From the NCBI GenBank assembly GCA_003118195.1, contig BEXV01000031.1:173317-188219 (forward strand): DNA of 14,903 nucleotides, given 5' to 3'. Source of the DNA: Hemicentrotus pulcherrimus. Taxonomy: Eukaryota; Echinodermata; Echinoidea; Camarodonta; Strongylocentrotidae. A program made the translations under genes and the position numbers. Of this stretch, positions 6,889 to 14,903 are shown in pieces (within the stretch, counting starts at the first letter, position 1; each line of letters begins with the position of its first letter). A model generated the notes under the pieces. That model was not told the DNA's origin. It did not search any database and saw only the letters and a program-made list of their open reading frames with translations.

Positions 6889-7992
6889 GTCAATTCTGCT
6901 TGTTGCTACGGCAGGCAGCCAGTAAAAACGAATTCGTGATAAAATTATGGCAAAGCAAGCACTACTTTAAACTAACAGAACTTTGTCATTCCTTGCTCAT
7001 TTTTCCTGATTGAGGTGTCATATGAAAGGGTTGAAACCCAACTTTCTAGAAATGTGTTTTTCTCGTTGAAATTTAGATACCGTCCGCCAAATGACTTTTA
7101 ATTGATTTTAATCACTCATACGTGAAATATGCATCATATAAATTGCATCAAATAGAGGATCTCAGCTTTCCAAATATGTGTCATTTATTCATTATGAATG
7201 TGACTAAGTTATGATAAAACATCGATAATTCTCGGTTTCGTTTTTTCTGGGACGCACCGTATATGCCATACAGTATGTTTCTATTATATCGATAGGTCAG
7301 AAATCGGCCAACTCATTTAAGATTTGACCCATGTAAAGTAAGACTCATTTCAAACTGCACTGAAATGTATAGATCTCCAATGTACTGGCGCTACGAATGA
7401 AAGAAGTCATGGTACAAGCGAAAAGGTTGGTATGCTGCTCGAGTGTTTTCGGTTTTGGATTGGGTTTCGCGTGGTGATGTATTATTGATAGCAAACTCGC
7501 TTTGGAATCGATACTCTCTCGGTACTCAAAAGCTTTATAAAGGCCCGTGACTTATTTCTTTATTTTTTTCATAACAACCTCCCCCCACCGGTGAACAACA
7601 TTCCTCTTGAAAAGACGTGGCACTTCGTCGTAGGACTCGGACCACGTGACCAAACCCCTATTCTGTTCATACTTTGAGACAAGTATTCGATTTAAAAAAC
7701 TTGACGCGGTTGGAAACTAACATATCGTTTCTCTTTGTTATATGGCCTTGTGGCAGCTGAAAGGAATTCGTTCAATATGCAACTCTAGAGTTTTCTTCTT
7801 CTTTTTCCTCTGGTCTTTTGTCCAGCCTTACCTTTTCTTCATTGCCTCCCTACGGCATTCTTAGCCCTTCTCTAATCCGAGATAGTTTTTTTTTTTATAT
7901 TTCATTGCTCTCCAGGCTTGCATGCTCCCTGAATTCTCCAACTTTTCCCTTTTCTAAAGGAATCAGCTAATAAGGATTATATATATATGCCC
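6889..7992. other. AT-rich spacer, possible decayed repeat, no gene seen
   Basis: No gene-like frame. 'tttttctgggacgcaccgtatatgcc' type sequence near 7235-7275 and 'gttgaaatttagataccgtc' near 7066 have the flavour of dispersed repeats, but no TIR pair was found. TATAAAG at 7536-7542 and an E-box (CCACGTGACC, 7642-7651) are isolated promoter-like words. Pyrimidine-rich stretches occur at about 7793-7865, and an 11-T run at 7886-7896. Confidence 0.5.
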
Positions 7993-8071
7993 TTTTTTTT
8001 CAATTTTAATTTCAATTTTGAATTGTAATTTTAATTAATTTATTGTCCATACAAAATGGAAATTCGTTGTT
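7993..8071 (-). mobile_element. Probable retroposon 3' end with poly-A signal and A-rich tail
   Basis: Read on the minus strand, an aacaacgaatttccatttt...gga block (8071 to 8045) leads to AATAAA (8044-8039), then a degenerate A-rich tail ending in an A8 run (8000-7993). From memory, LINE and other retroposon 3' ends in animals often finish with 'acaacgaaattt...gacaataaa'. The upper limit of the element is unknown and no reverse-transcriptase remnant was found to its right. It could instead be the 3' end of an unrecognised minus-strand transcript. Confidence 0.35.
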
Positions 8072-8556
8072 CACTGGTACAGGTGTCACAAACTGTGTAC
8101 ATAATTATACAGATTATAAAACATAATATCAACATAACATCAATGGCGTAACATCCAACAATACAATGTGATCACTTGCCTAGGACTGGAAATCAATTCA
8201 ATTGACTTCGTTTATTTCTATTAATATCATAGCATTGATCTTATTACGCAAAAACTCACTCCAGCCTAGCGGTTGTACCTCTGTACGTCTGTGGAAAGGA
8301 ACAGTGCAGTTAGAACATCACTAGATACTGACTGAAAAGAAGCACACAAACGTGGGCATAATGATTGTGGACCAACGGGAAAACACTCGAGCAACAAGTT
8401 TTGGAATACGACAGCAATCCAGGGGAAATCTAAGAATATTATTTTGCTTTCTAAAACACGAGACAAGTGAGAAACCCAAGAATTGTTTTCTTTCTCCATG
8501 CATTGGCCAGCGAAAGGGTCCATCATCATAATCGTATTTAATAAGACAAACCGAGA
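8072..8556. other. Spacer with an unassigned 87-codon minus-strand ORF
   Basis: The minus-strand frame at 8266-8529 starts with three consecutive ATG codons (MMMDPF) and encodes an 87-residue product with a hydrophobic middle and five Cys. No family is recognised. It lies between a CRE palindrome (8557-8568), 28 nt upstream of the first ATG, and a poly-A signal at 8044-8039, an arrangement compatible with a small gene. It is short enough to be chance, and a second minus-strand frame (8321-8503) overlaps it. Confidence 0.2.
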
Positions 8557-8568
8557 CGTGACGTCACG
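8557..8568. promoter_or_regulatory. Perfect CRE palindrome
   Basis: CGTGACGTCACG is a 12-bp perfect palindrome centred on TGACGTCA, the full CREB/ATF consensus site, with CpGs retained. It sits at the edge of a relatively CpG-rich segment. Confidence 0.4.
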
Positions 8569-8724
8569 AAATTGGAAACATTCCTATTTGTGGTATACAA
8601 AACTTGAACTTGATTCATATCCGGAAGAAATATTATTAGATTTCGCGAACAAGTGGTAATAATTAATTCAAACCAAAATGAATCAGTTCTAAATTATCCG
8701 AACAACCTTTATTACTATATTGTT

Positions 8725-8771
8725 CTGATTTTGAAACACGAGCTAGAACGGGTTGCGATAGGTGCACGTTT
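8725..8771 (+). repeat. Dispersed 47-bp repeat, copy A
   Basis: Begins ctgattttgaaacacgag and matches 9339-9385 without gaps at 37 of 47 positions (the first 18 identical). A weaker echo (ctaaaacacgagacaag) lies near 8451. Origin unknown. Confidence 0.6.
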
Positions 8772-8819
8772 TCACTAGGTCAATCTAATTCGATTTCTGA
8801 TACTGGCTTGTCTTTTTTG

Positions 8820-9063
8820 GTGTCAACTTCAAAACCGTAGGGCCAAGAGAATCGAATTACCATAGCCGGAAAAATGTGTCAAGCGTTATCGACACGTCAA
8901 AAAGCTCTTCGCATCGACTGTACGTGACCTTCAAAAGGAGGGGAGTGACGACCACGCAATCATGGCGGGATTGCAGCTGATCGCCTAGGGTTTCTATCAC
9001 GACGACATGTTTTTATAATTAGCAACACTATTCGGGCGAGTTTTCGTCGAGGTGGGGGGGGGG
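8820..9063 (+). promoter_or_regulatory. CpG-richer segment with YY1-like ATG, possible promoter
   Basis: CpGs are noticeably denser here than in the flanks. CAATCATGGCGGGATT (8957-8972) resembles the YY1 element AANATGGCGGC, which in animals often overlaps a transcription or translation start. The ATG at 8962 opens a frame of only 8 codons (stop at 8986-8988). TGACCTTCA upstream (8926-8934) is an extended nuclear-receptor half-site on the minus strand. The segment ends in a G10 run. Promoter function is an inference. Confidence 0.25.
9054..9063 (+). repeat. G10 run
   Basis: Ten consecutive G, directly followed by a long pyrimidine tract. One of several long G-runs on the plus strand of the window. 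Confidence 0.9.
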
Positions 9064-9065
9064 TG

Positions 9066-9157
9066 CTACTTCACTTTCTTTTCTCTTTCCCCCTTTTCTT
9101 TTTTGGTTTCTTGTTTTGTTAATTTCTTCTTATCTCACTCTTTATCCCACTTTTCTC
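9066..9157 (+). repeat. Polypyrimidine tract
   Basis: About 90 bases that are almost all C/T, such as tttcttttctctttccccc. Low-complexity DNA. No exon after it can be supported. Confidence 0.8.
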
Positions 9158-9338
9158 ACAAACTTAGTTATAACGTATATAAGTCCTCTAAGCCTCTTTA
9201 GAATAATCAACAAAGTTCTGAGAATGTGTTTACTTTATAGTGAATAAATCATATTGTAAAATCGTTTTATGAAAATTACGAAATTGTTATTCCAACTTCC
9301 TGGGTGCAATAGCGTATATATATATTATACAAACTGTA

Positions 9339-9385
9339 CTGATTTTGAAACACGAGTAAGGACGGGCGTCGAAAGGCTCTCGTTT
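9339..9385 (+). repeat. Dispersed 47-bp repeat, copy B
   Basis: Partner of 8725-8771, 614 bp away in the same orientation. The 18-bp core is identical and the remainder matches at 19 of 29 positions. Confidence 0.6.
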
Positions 9386-9400
9386 ATATAGATATATTTA

Positions 9401-9450
9401 TAGGGAGAAAAAAAGAGAGATAGAAAGAGTGGGTGAGAGAGAGAAAAAAG
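9401..9450 (+). repeat. Purine-rich GA tract
   Basis: gggagaaaaaaagagagatag followed by further GAGA repeats. Low-complexity purine DNA. The 69-codon minus-strand frame at 9398-9607 ends in its Ser/Leu/Phe translation and is not credible. Confidence 0.8.
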
Positions 9451-11101
9451 GGTTACAAAAAATGTTATCGAAGTAGATGCAGCCATTCAGCAAATCAGAT
9501 ATCCATATTCTTTTCCTGACGGCAGAAGATACCGCTGGTACAGTTGGGTATTTACGATTGAAAGCTGCACCTTCACGCCACAGTGGCGGTAAGACGAGAC
9601 AGGTCATTTCGAAAAGCTCGTTTGTTGCCCATTAAAAGGGGATGAAGGGAGCCGCCCGCCGGGATATAATGTTTTGGAGGATCATGTAACGAGAGTTTTG
9701 GACGGATTTAGTGCAAATCAGGGAGGAATGGGCTATTGCCCTTTGGAATCCAACAACACTTCATCAACAGAACAAATTGTTGTTGCATTGTTGATTTTTG
9801 AAGGTTTCTTTTTTTTTTTGTTAGGGGGGGGGCTGATTTCCAGGGGTAATGTAAGGTTGTCCAGGGTGGCTATTTGAGTACCTCATGTTCACAATCACTC
9901 AGGAAATATCAAAGCGGTACCTGTCGATTAAATGCATTGTATGTCCTCCACTAATGAGGGGCAAGTTACTTATTAAAGCTCATGATCAATTTAATAAATC
10001 GCCACTTCCCCAGTCAGTATTTTCCCCATCGGTTGTAACAGTTCAACTTTAGAGCTACCTGGAAAGTTTATAGTGAGGAGTAAACGGATTTATTAGGTCA
10101 GCCATTAAGTATTAATATGAATATCCAAAAATCTGGAAAACACTTAATGGAGTTATTCAAAAAACTGTTTCCCCTTAAAATAATACTTTAATCATATGGA
10201 TAAAAATGTCTCTTTATGTAATAAACGAAATGGTATATACTGGGAAATCTTGTAGACGTATATTGTTTTACTAGACGCCCATACACAGGGCACGTGTAAT
10301 GTTTTTTTTTTAAGAATCTACTTTAAACTGGGCATCAAGCCTTAGGGATAGTGATGTTGGATTATTAAGAAGCATCAATAATTGGCTCGATAATGTGTTG
10401 TTTGGCTTCAGAGAATTAGTATAGTTCAAAGTTTTCTGGAAAAGAAAAGCATGCTATTACTAAGCACTAAGTAGCTCAAGGACACACTAGTCATATTCAC
10501 TTTTAATCACAACGATTAGGGCATGGTATATTGCGTTCTTGACAATAGCTAAAGATTAATTAATCTTGGTCTCCGGAAAACGCAACTTGTCAGTTTACGA
10601 CCTTCATTGTTAACCCTAATTACTCTGCATTTATATTTTCTACTGCTGGAAGAGAAATATGACACCGAGTTTCATTCCAATGCGGGCTAAATCCAATTTT
10701 GGCATTTTTAAATAAATCAAAGATATTTAATTTACCACTTTCTCTTGTTAGGTATCACTTCTCTTTGTATCTTTGTATATATGGTAGGCATATTGCCTTA
10801 AATATTTAAAGCTGTTTAGCAAATTTAGCTAAAATTGTATAATTTAAAATTCAGTGTATTTGTCCCCTTTTGGAATGAAAGTGTAGTCGACCGTCTCTTT
10901 CTGCACGTTTGACCTATTTTAACTGTTCATATTCATTGCAAAACACATTAACTACTGTTGGCAAAGTTGTAGGAAACGTGGTTAACATGAACAAATTCGT
11001 AATCGCCACGGCGGATTTAACTCCTCTTGGAATTAAACGAGTTTGTTTTTAGCTCATTTTGGAATGAAACGCAAATTTGTAATCGAAGTTGCCTAAGAAA
11101 G
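9451..11101. other. AT-rich spacer, no gene seen
   Basis: No supported gene. A 67-codon plus-strand frame at 9674-9877 starts at TTG and passes through T and G homopolymers (T-run near 9809-9819, G9 at 9824-9832), so it is a chance frame. AAGATTAATTAATCTT at 10552-10567 is a 16-bp perfect palindrome with a homeodomain-like core. ttttggaatgaaa recurs at about 10868 and 11056. 'gagtttcattccaatgcggg' near 10666 resembles phrases common in dispersed invertebrate repeats. Confidence 0.5.
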
Positions 11102-11166
11102 AAAAAAAAAAAAGCGATATTTATAGTGGATTTGATTCTCATGCGTAAGAATGGTGCACATGTTCC

Positions 11167-11170
<4 letters not shown>

Positions 11171-11203
<33 letters not shown>
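11171..11203 (+). repeat. A33 homopolymer
   Basis: Thirty-three A, with a smaller A12 run at 11102-11113. Read as Lys or Phe runs it produces overlapping frames on both strands (11017-11487 minus, 11027-11263 plus), so neither is called. It may be the tail of a retroposed sequence on the plus strand, but I found no target-site duplication. Confidence 0.9.
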
Positions 11204-11206
<3 letters not shown>

Positions 11207-12206
11207 TCAAAAGTGGATGAAGCCCCTTTGGGAATTAAGCTCTTTATAACTACCGGTATATAGAAACTGACAATTTCAATAAAAGAAAATGTAATTTTGG
11301 GATCGGTGGTAATGAGAGGGTTAATATTCCTCACATACAAATTGATGAATAAAACGGAATAAACCAGGTCGTTATTCCGTGCGTGGCTCTTTTTCGAAAG
11401 ACTGATTAGTAAATCGAGGATGTCAGTATGCAACCCTAGCGCTTCCATGTGAATCATATTACATATCGCTGAAAGAAATCTTAGCAAACAACCGTATGAT
11501 TATGGTCCAGGAACGACATCAACATGTGATATACTAGTCAGGGCTCCGCTGTTTGTAGAAAGCTATTCTATAATTATGTTTCAATATTAAACTACTATTA
11601 CTCTATCCACACAGAAATCAGACGAGATTTCCATTGTATATTTGATTAGGTATCAATATGGTTCTTTCTCTCTCTTTACCTTTTTTTCATATTTCCCTCC
11701 CCACCCCTCACGTTTTCTTTTTTCCATCTGTTTCGTTCTCGTTCCAAAGTTTTAAATCGTTCAAAATCGAATCCTGATTGGGTTCATGAAATTAAATGTA
11801 GTCTTGCTGGAAACGAGCATTCGGTCTTTCTTCCGATTTTTTCTTTTCTTGTTTGAATTGTATAACTGCCCACAAATTTACAAACCATTAGAGGCGTTAA
11901 AAGTTGAAACCTCTATAAAAACAAGTATGTTTGTGGTGTGACAAACCGCGAATCTACACACGATTTTTTTTTTTTTTGGGGGGGGGATGGTGGGTTGATC
12001 AATAAGTCTGTGTATGAAATAATAAGAAGGGAGGCATTGTCGAAAATACAGTAGATCTATCCAAGTTTCTTTAAGGAAAGGTTTTCTCGTTGTAAAAGTT
12101 TGAAACATTTTTGTTGTTGTTGTTGAATCTTTAAAACCCGCATTTGCCAGCATTTGTGACATTGTTACGAACACTCATTATTGAGAGATAGATAGCATCT
12201 GTGTGT
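11204..12206. other. Spacer with pyrimidine tract and T14G9 run, no gene seen
   Basis: A pyrimidine-rich stretch lies at 11660-11740. T14 followed directly by G9 lies at 11964-11986. A (TTG)n tract occurs near 12111-12125. The minus-strand frame at 11878-12174 opens at GTG, reaches an ATG only at 12162, and runs through the T14G9 homopolymers as PPPKKKK; it resembles no family and is judged a chance frame. Confidence 0.5.
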
Positions 12207-12208
12207 GA

Positions 12209-12243
<35 letters not shown>

Positions 12244-12250
12244 GGGGGGG
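12207..12250 (+). repeat. (GA)n microsatellite ending in G8
   Basis: GA dinucleotides from 12207 to 12243 with one CA interruption, then a G run (12243-12250). Confidence 0.95.
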
Positions 12251-12270
12251 ATAAAGGTGCGTAGTAGTTT

Positions 12271-12290
12271 TGTGTGTGCGTGTGTGCGTG
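12271..12290 (+). repeat. (GT)n microsatellite
   Basis: tgtgtgtgcgtgtgtgcgtg, an imperfect GT repeat 20 bp after the GA tract. Confidence 0.85.
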
Positions 12291-12570
12291 GGCGTATACA
12301 TGAAGGTACAATCATGTAGATGTCGGTCAGGTCTTGGTACTTTCTTGTAGTTTTTGTTTTACCTGTCTATAGTAAACGAAATTGATGCAATAACACCACT
12401 CTTGAATATTTCATAATTGTTTTGCACTGCCCTTACCAGTCACAATGGGCCCACTGGCGAAACATGCGTTAACTATTAGAGACGAGATTTTGATCATTTC
12501 CTTGAATCGACCTAAATTATAAGGTAATCGTACCTAAAGGCTATTGCCGATGAAAAGGAGAGGATGGCAT
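12291..12570. other. Spacer, nothing recognised
   Basis: No open frame or RNA gene seen. cctgtctatag at 12362-12372 matches 11 bases of the MITE terminus at 4985-4995 but has no partner TIR, so it is not called. Confidence 0.5.
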
Positions 12571-12690
12571 TTTTAGCTTTGTCTCATTAGTGCGAAGTTG
12601 CAAGTTCAAGTCATGCTGTTACACAGTATCCTGCATGTCGCTTCAAACCTCAACAGTTAAAGCCTCTGGGCAAGCAATTTGTGCAAGAGA
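12571..12690 (+). mobile_element. Decayed tRNA-derived SINE
   Basis: Resembles a tRNA-SINE head: tttagctttgtctc (A-box-like, near 12573) then tgcgaagttgcaagttcaagtc (12591-12612), whose last bases agttcaagtca fit the B-box GGTTCGANTCC with a few changes. About 50 bp later, ctctgggcaagcaattt (12664-12680) resembles the 'ttgggcaaggcatttta' body motif that I recall from tRNA-SINEs of deuterostomes and other marine animals. The A-to-B box distance is short, which suggests an internal deletion. The 3' limit is not defined. Confidence 0.45.
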
Positions 12691-14300
12691 TTGATCCAAG
12701 ATATGATCCTTCACTTCTGCAGCAGTAGGTTTTTGACGTTACTCGACTAAAACTAAACATTTATACTGTACCTCCTGCGAAACTATTAGTCTGGTATTAC
12801 TGTCACTACCGACAGATAACCCCGCAACGAAAGTTTTTATGGATAATATAATATACAACGGTTCAGATTGCGGTTTTTAAATTTGTATTAAGTAATTTAA
12901 ATGCATGAACACATAAATTATTCTGAAGTGAAAACTATTGTGATTTGAATTTTTCTCTTTTTAGTGTTACAGGATGCCTAAATCTTCAATACAATTCTAG
13001 TATTTCCAGTATATTACCACTTTCCTCGAAAAGCGTCTGACCGTCTGAATTCTTCGACTGTACTGAACATTTCGTTTAAAATAAATACAACGAATAAAAT
13101 TGCAGACAAAAATGAAGTAGACCTGAATGAAGTAATGGAAGCGGAAACGAAAGCCCCCTAACAGCGCCAAAGGTTTGCTGTAGATCGTAATAGTTAAAAT
13201 CAAAGTTTATTTTATTTTGTTATCAGCCAATCGTGGTAACATAAGAACCTCGGCGGGTAACATGAATGAAAAATCCAATCTTGACAATCTGAGCCGCGCG
13301 ATGTTAATGAAGATGATGGAGATGATCATGGTGATAAATAAAAGTCCCAGTATATGGGGCTTCATGCCTCTGGTACGTACATGTCTGTTATTTTAGTCTG
13401 AACCAAGGATTTATTTATTTCCTACATTAAATGCACGGTTAAATTTGTATGCTAGTAGGCAAGCTTTTCCATTAATAATAATTTTCCCCTATGACTCCCA
13501 TCCACCATGGATTCAAGATCTCGAGTAGGTTCCAAGTCAGGAGTTGAGAAGAAGACAGATCTCTCTTCTACGAAAGAACTTCCCCTCTTGGGATTATAGA
13601 TTCTTCCCTGAGACACTTCAACCACTACGTGACCAATTCAGAAAAGCGCAGGCATCAAAGTCACCTTTAGCAAACTGGATGGAACCTAATCGCACATCCA
13701 GTACCAGAAAGAAAAGCTGCGACCGACGAAAATGTACCTTTACCGGGCTTTGGCAAGCAGGAATAGAACTGCCCATTATGTTAACACGTTGCTGTCCGAA
13801 ATAGCATACATGTATTTAAAAGTGTTTTTTTTTTAGTCATATAGTCTCTTCTTCCCATATGTTTGTTTAAAGTCAGTCAATCGAAAGTGTTTTCGATTTT
13901 GGATTTCAGACTTTCAGACTTGCCAAACACCCGTCATTATCTTAAGCCCTTGAATTTAAGGTACTCATGTCTCTCAAAATTACATCAATCTGCATTAGCC
14001 ACTCTGTACCCAGGTTTGTAACGGCAGACTCGCGCGCTACGCATCGATCCTTAGCTGTAAGATCGTCTGTCACGTCCATGCGATATTTGTAATAAATACT
14101 CATGTTTCTGCCAATCCCATCTGGATCGTTTATGCTCTGCTTTCATGATCATAATAAACTTTGTGTCAATTTGAGTTATTGGAAATATTTGAGTAATGTC
14201 AGTGATGGATAACTCATGACCATCTCCTGACTCTCTATGCACCCGCTAGAAAACACTTACGGCTGAATATTTGTTTTATCTTTTTTCTTTTTCAAACTAG
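12691..14300. other. Spacer with scattered exon-like signals, no gene supported
   Basis: Unassigned signals on the plus strand: a 3' splice-site-like stretch ending at 12964; ATG at 13262 opening 44 codons with an in-frame GTACGT donor-like site at 13373; ATG at 13507 in an ideal context (CCACCATGG) opening 30 codons (stop at 13597-13599); and an 86-codon frame at 13544-13804 that starts at TTG. Minus strand: a 68-codon frame at 12997-13203 and a 63-codon frame at 14051-14242. None of the products is recognised. gtgttttcgattttggatt at 13887-13905 repeats 7443-7461 at 18 of 19 positions. Confidence 0.4.
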
Positions 14301-14483
14301 GGCGGGGATCTCTGGGCAGACATTTTATCTTCAGAAGACATCGCGGCAATTAATGGATGGACTTTCTCTTCTTCCCCCCTCCCTTTTTCTATTACCATTT
14401 TATTGTATTGTTTTCATCTTCTACCAGTCTTGCACATTAAACAAAATACTATACATTTCTACTGTCACGGCAACTTTTTCTAG
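14301..14483 (+). pseudogene. Possible LamG/pentraxin-like terminal exon or exon fossil
   Basis: A pyrimidine-rich stretch ending in caaactag (14281-14300) is a good 3' splice site and also supplies the upstream in-frame stop, so a reading frame can only enter by splicing. The frame begins GGDLWADILSSEDIAAINGW (residues 1-20), then becomes a T-rich translation of low-complexity DNA to TAG at 14481-14483 (60 codons). The core D-L-W-x-x-I-L-S-x-E-D-I-x-x-I fits the C-terminal strand of LamG/pentraxin-type concanavalin folds (pattern such as N-V-W-x-x-V-L-S-x-E-E-I). From memory, the family continues differently after this motif, so it looks like a fragment. The earlier domain parts (pentraxin H-x-C-x-S/T-W) were not found upstream. 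A chance match is still possible. Confidence 0.35.
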
Positions 14484-14891
14484 AGGACGTATTTACAACT
14501 TGTTTTAATTGTTTTTAATAGGTGAACCACAATTCTAATGATATATAATAGAGCACGATATAGTTATAACGACTACTTAGTATCATAGCGTTTATATTTT
14601 GATACGATATGTATATTTCATAATTCGATCATGAAAAAAGGGTGTTAAAAATTATGTATTTCATTTCAATATAACTGACATTGTTGAAGGCCGGCTAGAA
14701 ATTTCAAAGACGGCAAAAGTGACTGAAAAATATAATTTTCAAATCAAGCATTCTCACTGAAAGACAAAGAAATCAAAATATTGTTTTCATTTTTTATTGA
14801 TTATTATTTTGTTGTCTCCAAAGCATAAAGATGGGATTCTCCATTCTCCAAAATTAATGGTTGAATAGGGTAAAAGACGATGTAGGGAGGA
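14484..14891. other. AT-rich spacer, nothing recognised
   Basis: No open frame, hairpin or element end seen. The last bases before the G-run are purine-rich (agggagga). Confidence 0.6.
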
Positions 14892-14903
14892 GGGGGGGGG
14901 GGG
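14892..14903 (+). repeat. G12 run at window end
   Basis: Twelve G close the window, mirroring the C23 run at the start (both strands therefore begin 5' with C-runs). Most simply explained as assembly stopping at homopolymers. Confidence 0.95.

Noticed and set aside
9674..9877. 67-codon plus-strand frame
   Set aside because: TTG opening, and depends on T and G homopolymers; the nearby true ATG is followed at once by a stop.
11017..11487. 156-codon minus-strand frame, the longest in the window, and an overlapping plus-strand frame
   Set aside because: Both are held open by the A33 and A12 runs (poly-Phe or poly-Lys); no motif or family resemblance elsewhere in the frames.
11878..12174. 98-codon minus-strand frame
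   Set aside because: GTG opening, passes through T14G9 homopolymers, product not recognised.
12362..12372. cctgtctatag matching the MITE terminus
   Set aside because: Only 11 bp, no partner inverted repeat or extended similarity.
13262..13396. 44-codon Met-rich ORF with an in-frame GTACGT donor-like site
   Set aside because: Its Met-rich part comes from a GATG-type simple repeat. The splice phase would fit the exon-like segment at 14301, but two phase-0 sites matching is weak evidence.
13507..13804. Ideal Kozak ATG at 13507 and an overlapping 86-codon frame from 13544
   Set aside because: The ATG frame stops after 30 codons; the longer frame opens at TTG in a different frame. Neither product is recognised, and joining them would need an unsupported frameshift.
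1..14903. C-run at one end and G-run at the other as terminal inverted repeats of a linear element
   Set aside because: Beyond the homopolymers the two ends share no convincing inverted similarity, and the interior has no replication or packaging genes; assembly breaks are the simpler cause.
1..14903. CRISPR array, bacterial operon, phage or plasmid content
   Set aside because: No regularly spaced short direct repeats, no coding density, no ribosome-binding-site patterns; composition and repeats are those of animal intergenic DNA.

Overview
This window reads as non-coding DNA from an animal genome, most likely a marine invertebrate. It is AT-rich, has no long open frame, no operon-like gene spacing, and is crowded with simple repeats, homopolymer runs and short TIR-bearing DNA elements. 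Three family-level resemblances (from memory, no search possible) point to a deuterostome or lophotrochozoan invertebrate rather than a vertebrate, plant or microbe: the 'cctgtctatagcaacc' TA-flanked MITE, the 'gtccgtccgt' plus 'tgaagaaccgattgat' tandem-repeat element, and a degraded tRNA-derived SINE. The species cannot be fixed. The window begins with 23 C and ends with 12 G, which suggests that contig or scaffold ends lie at G/C homopolymers.

Layout. 1-2927: AT-rich spacer with one promoter-like CCAAT/E-box pair (882-908) and a short signal-peptide-like ORF (639-764). 2928-3582: a TIR element carrying about 3.5 tandem units of 135-151 bp, each with a cluster of AGGTCA-type half-sites including DR1 spacing. 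4787-5812: a (TAC)n microsatellite followed back-to-back by two non-autonomous TIR elements, the first with an almost perfect internal tandem duplication. 6653-6888: a compact group of hairpins, three of them resembling histone-mRNA 3' stem-loops on the minus strand, plus a 75-87 nt foldback with pre-miRNA geometry. About 7993-8071: a probable retroposon 3' end on the minus strand. 8557-9063: a CpG-richer stretch with a 12-bp CRE palindrome and a YY1-like ATG. 9054-12292: pyrimidine/purine tracts, several G-runs, a 33-A tract and GA/GT microsatellites. About 12571-12690: tRNA-SINE relic. 14301-14483: the only stretch with convincing protein-family resemblance, a possible terminal exon or exon fossil preceded by a good 3' splice site and encoding a LamG/pentraxin-like C-terminal motif.

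No intact gene can be supported. Most open frames of 60-106 codons lack an ATG (they open at TTG or GTG), span repeats or homopolymers, and look like chance frames. The best leads are the hairpin cluster at 6653-6888, the half-site array at 3056-3517 and the exon-like segment at 14301.
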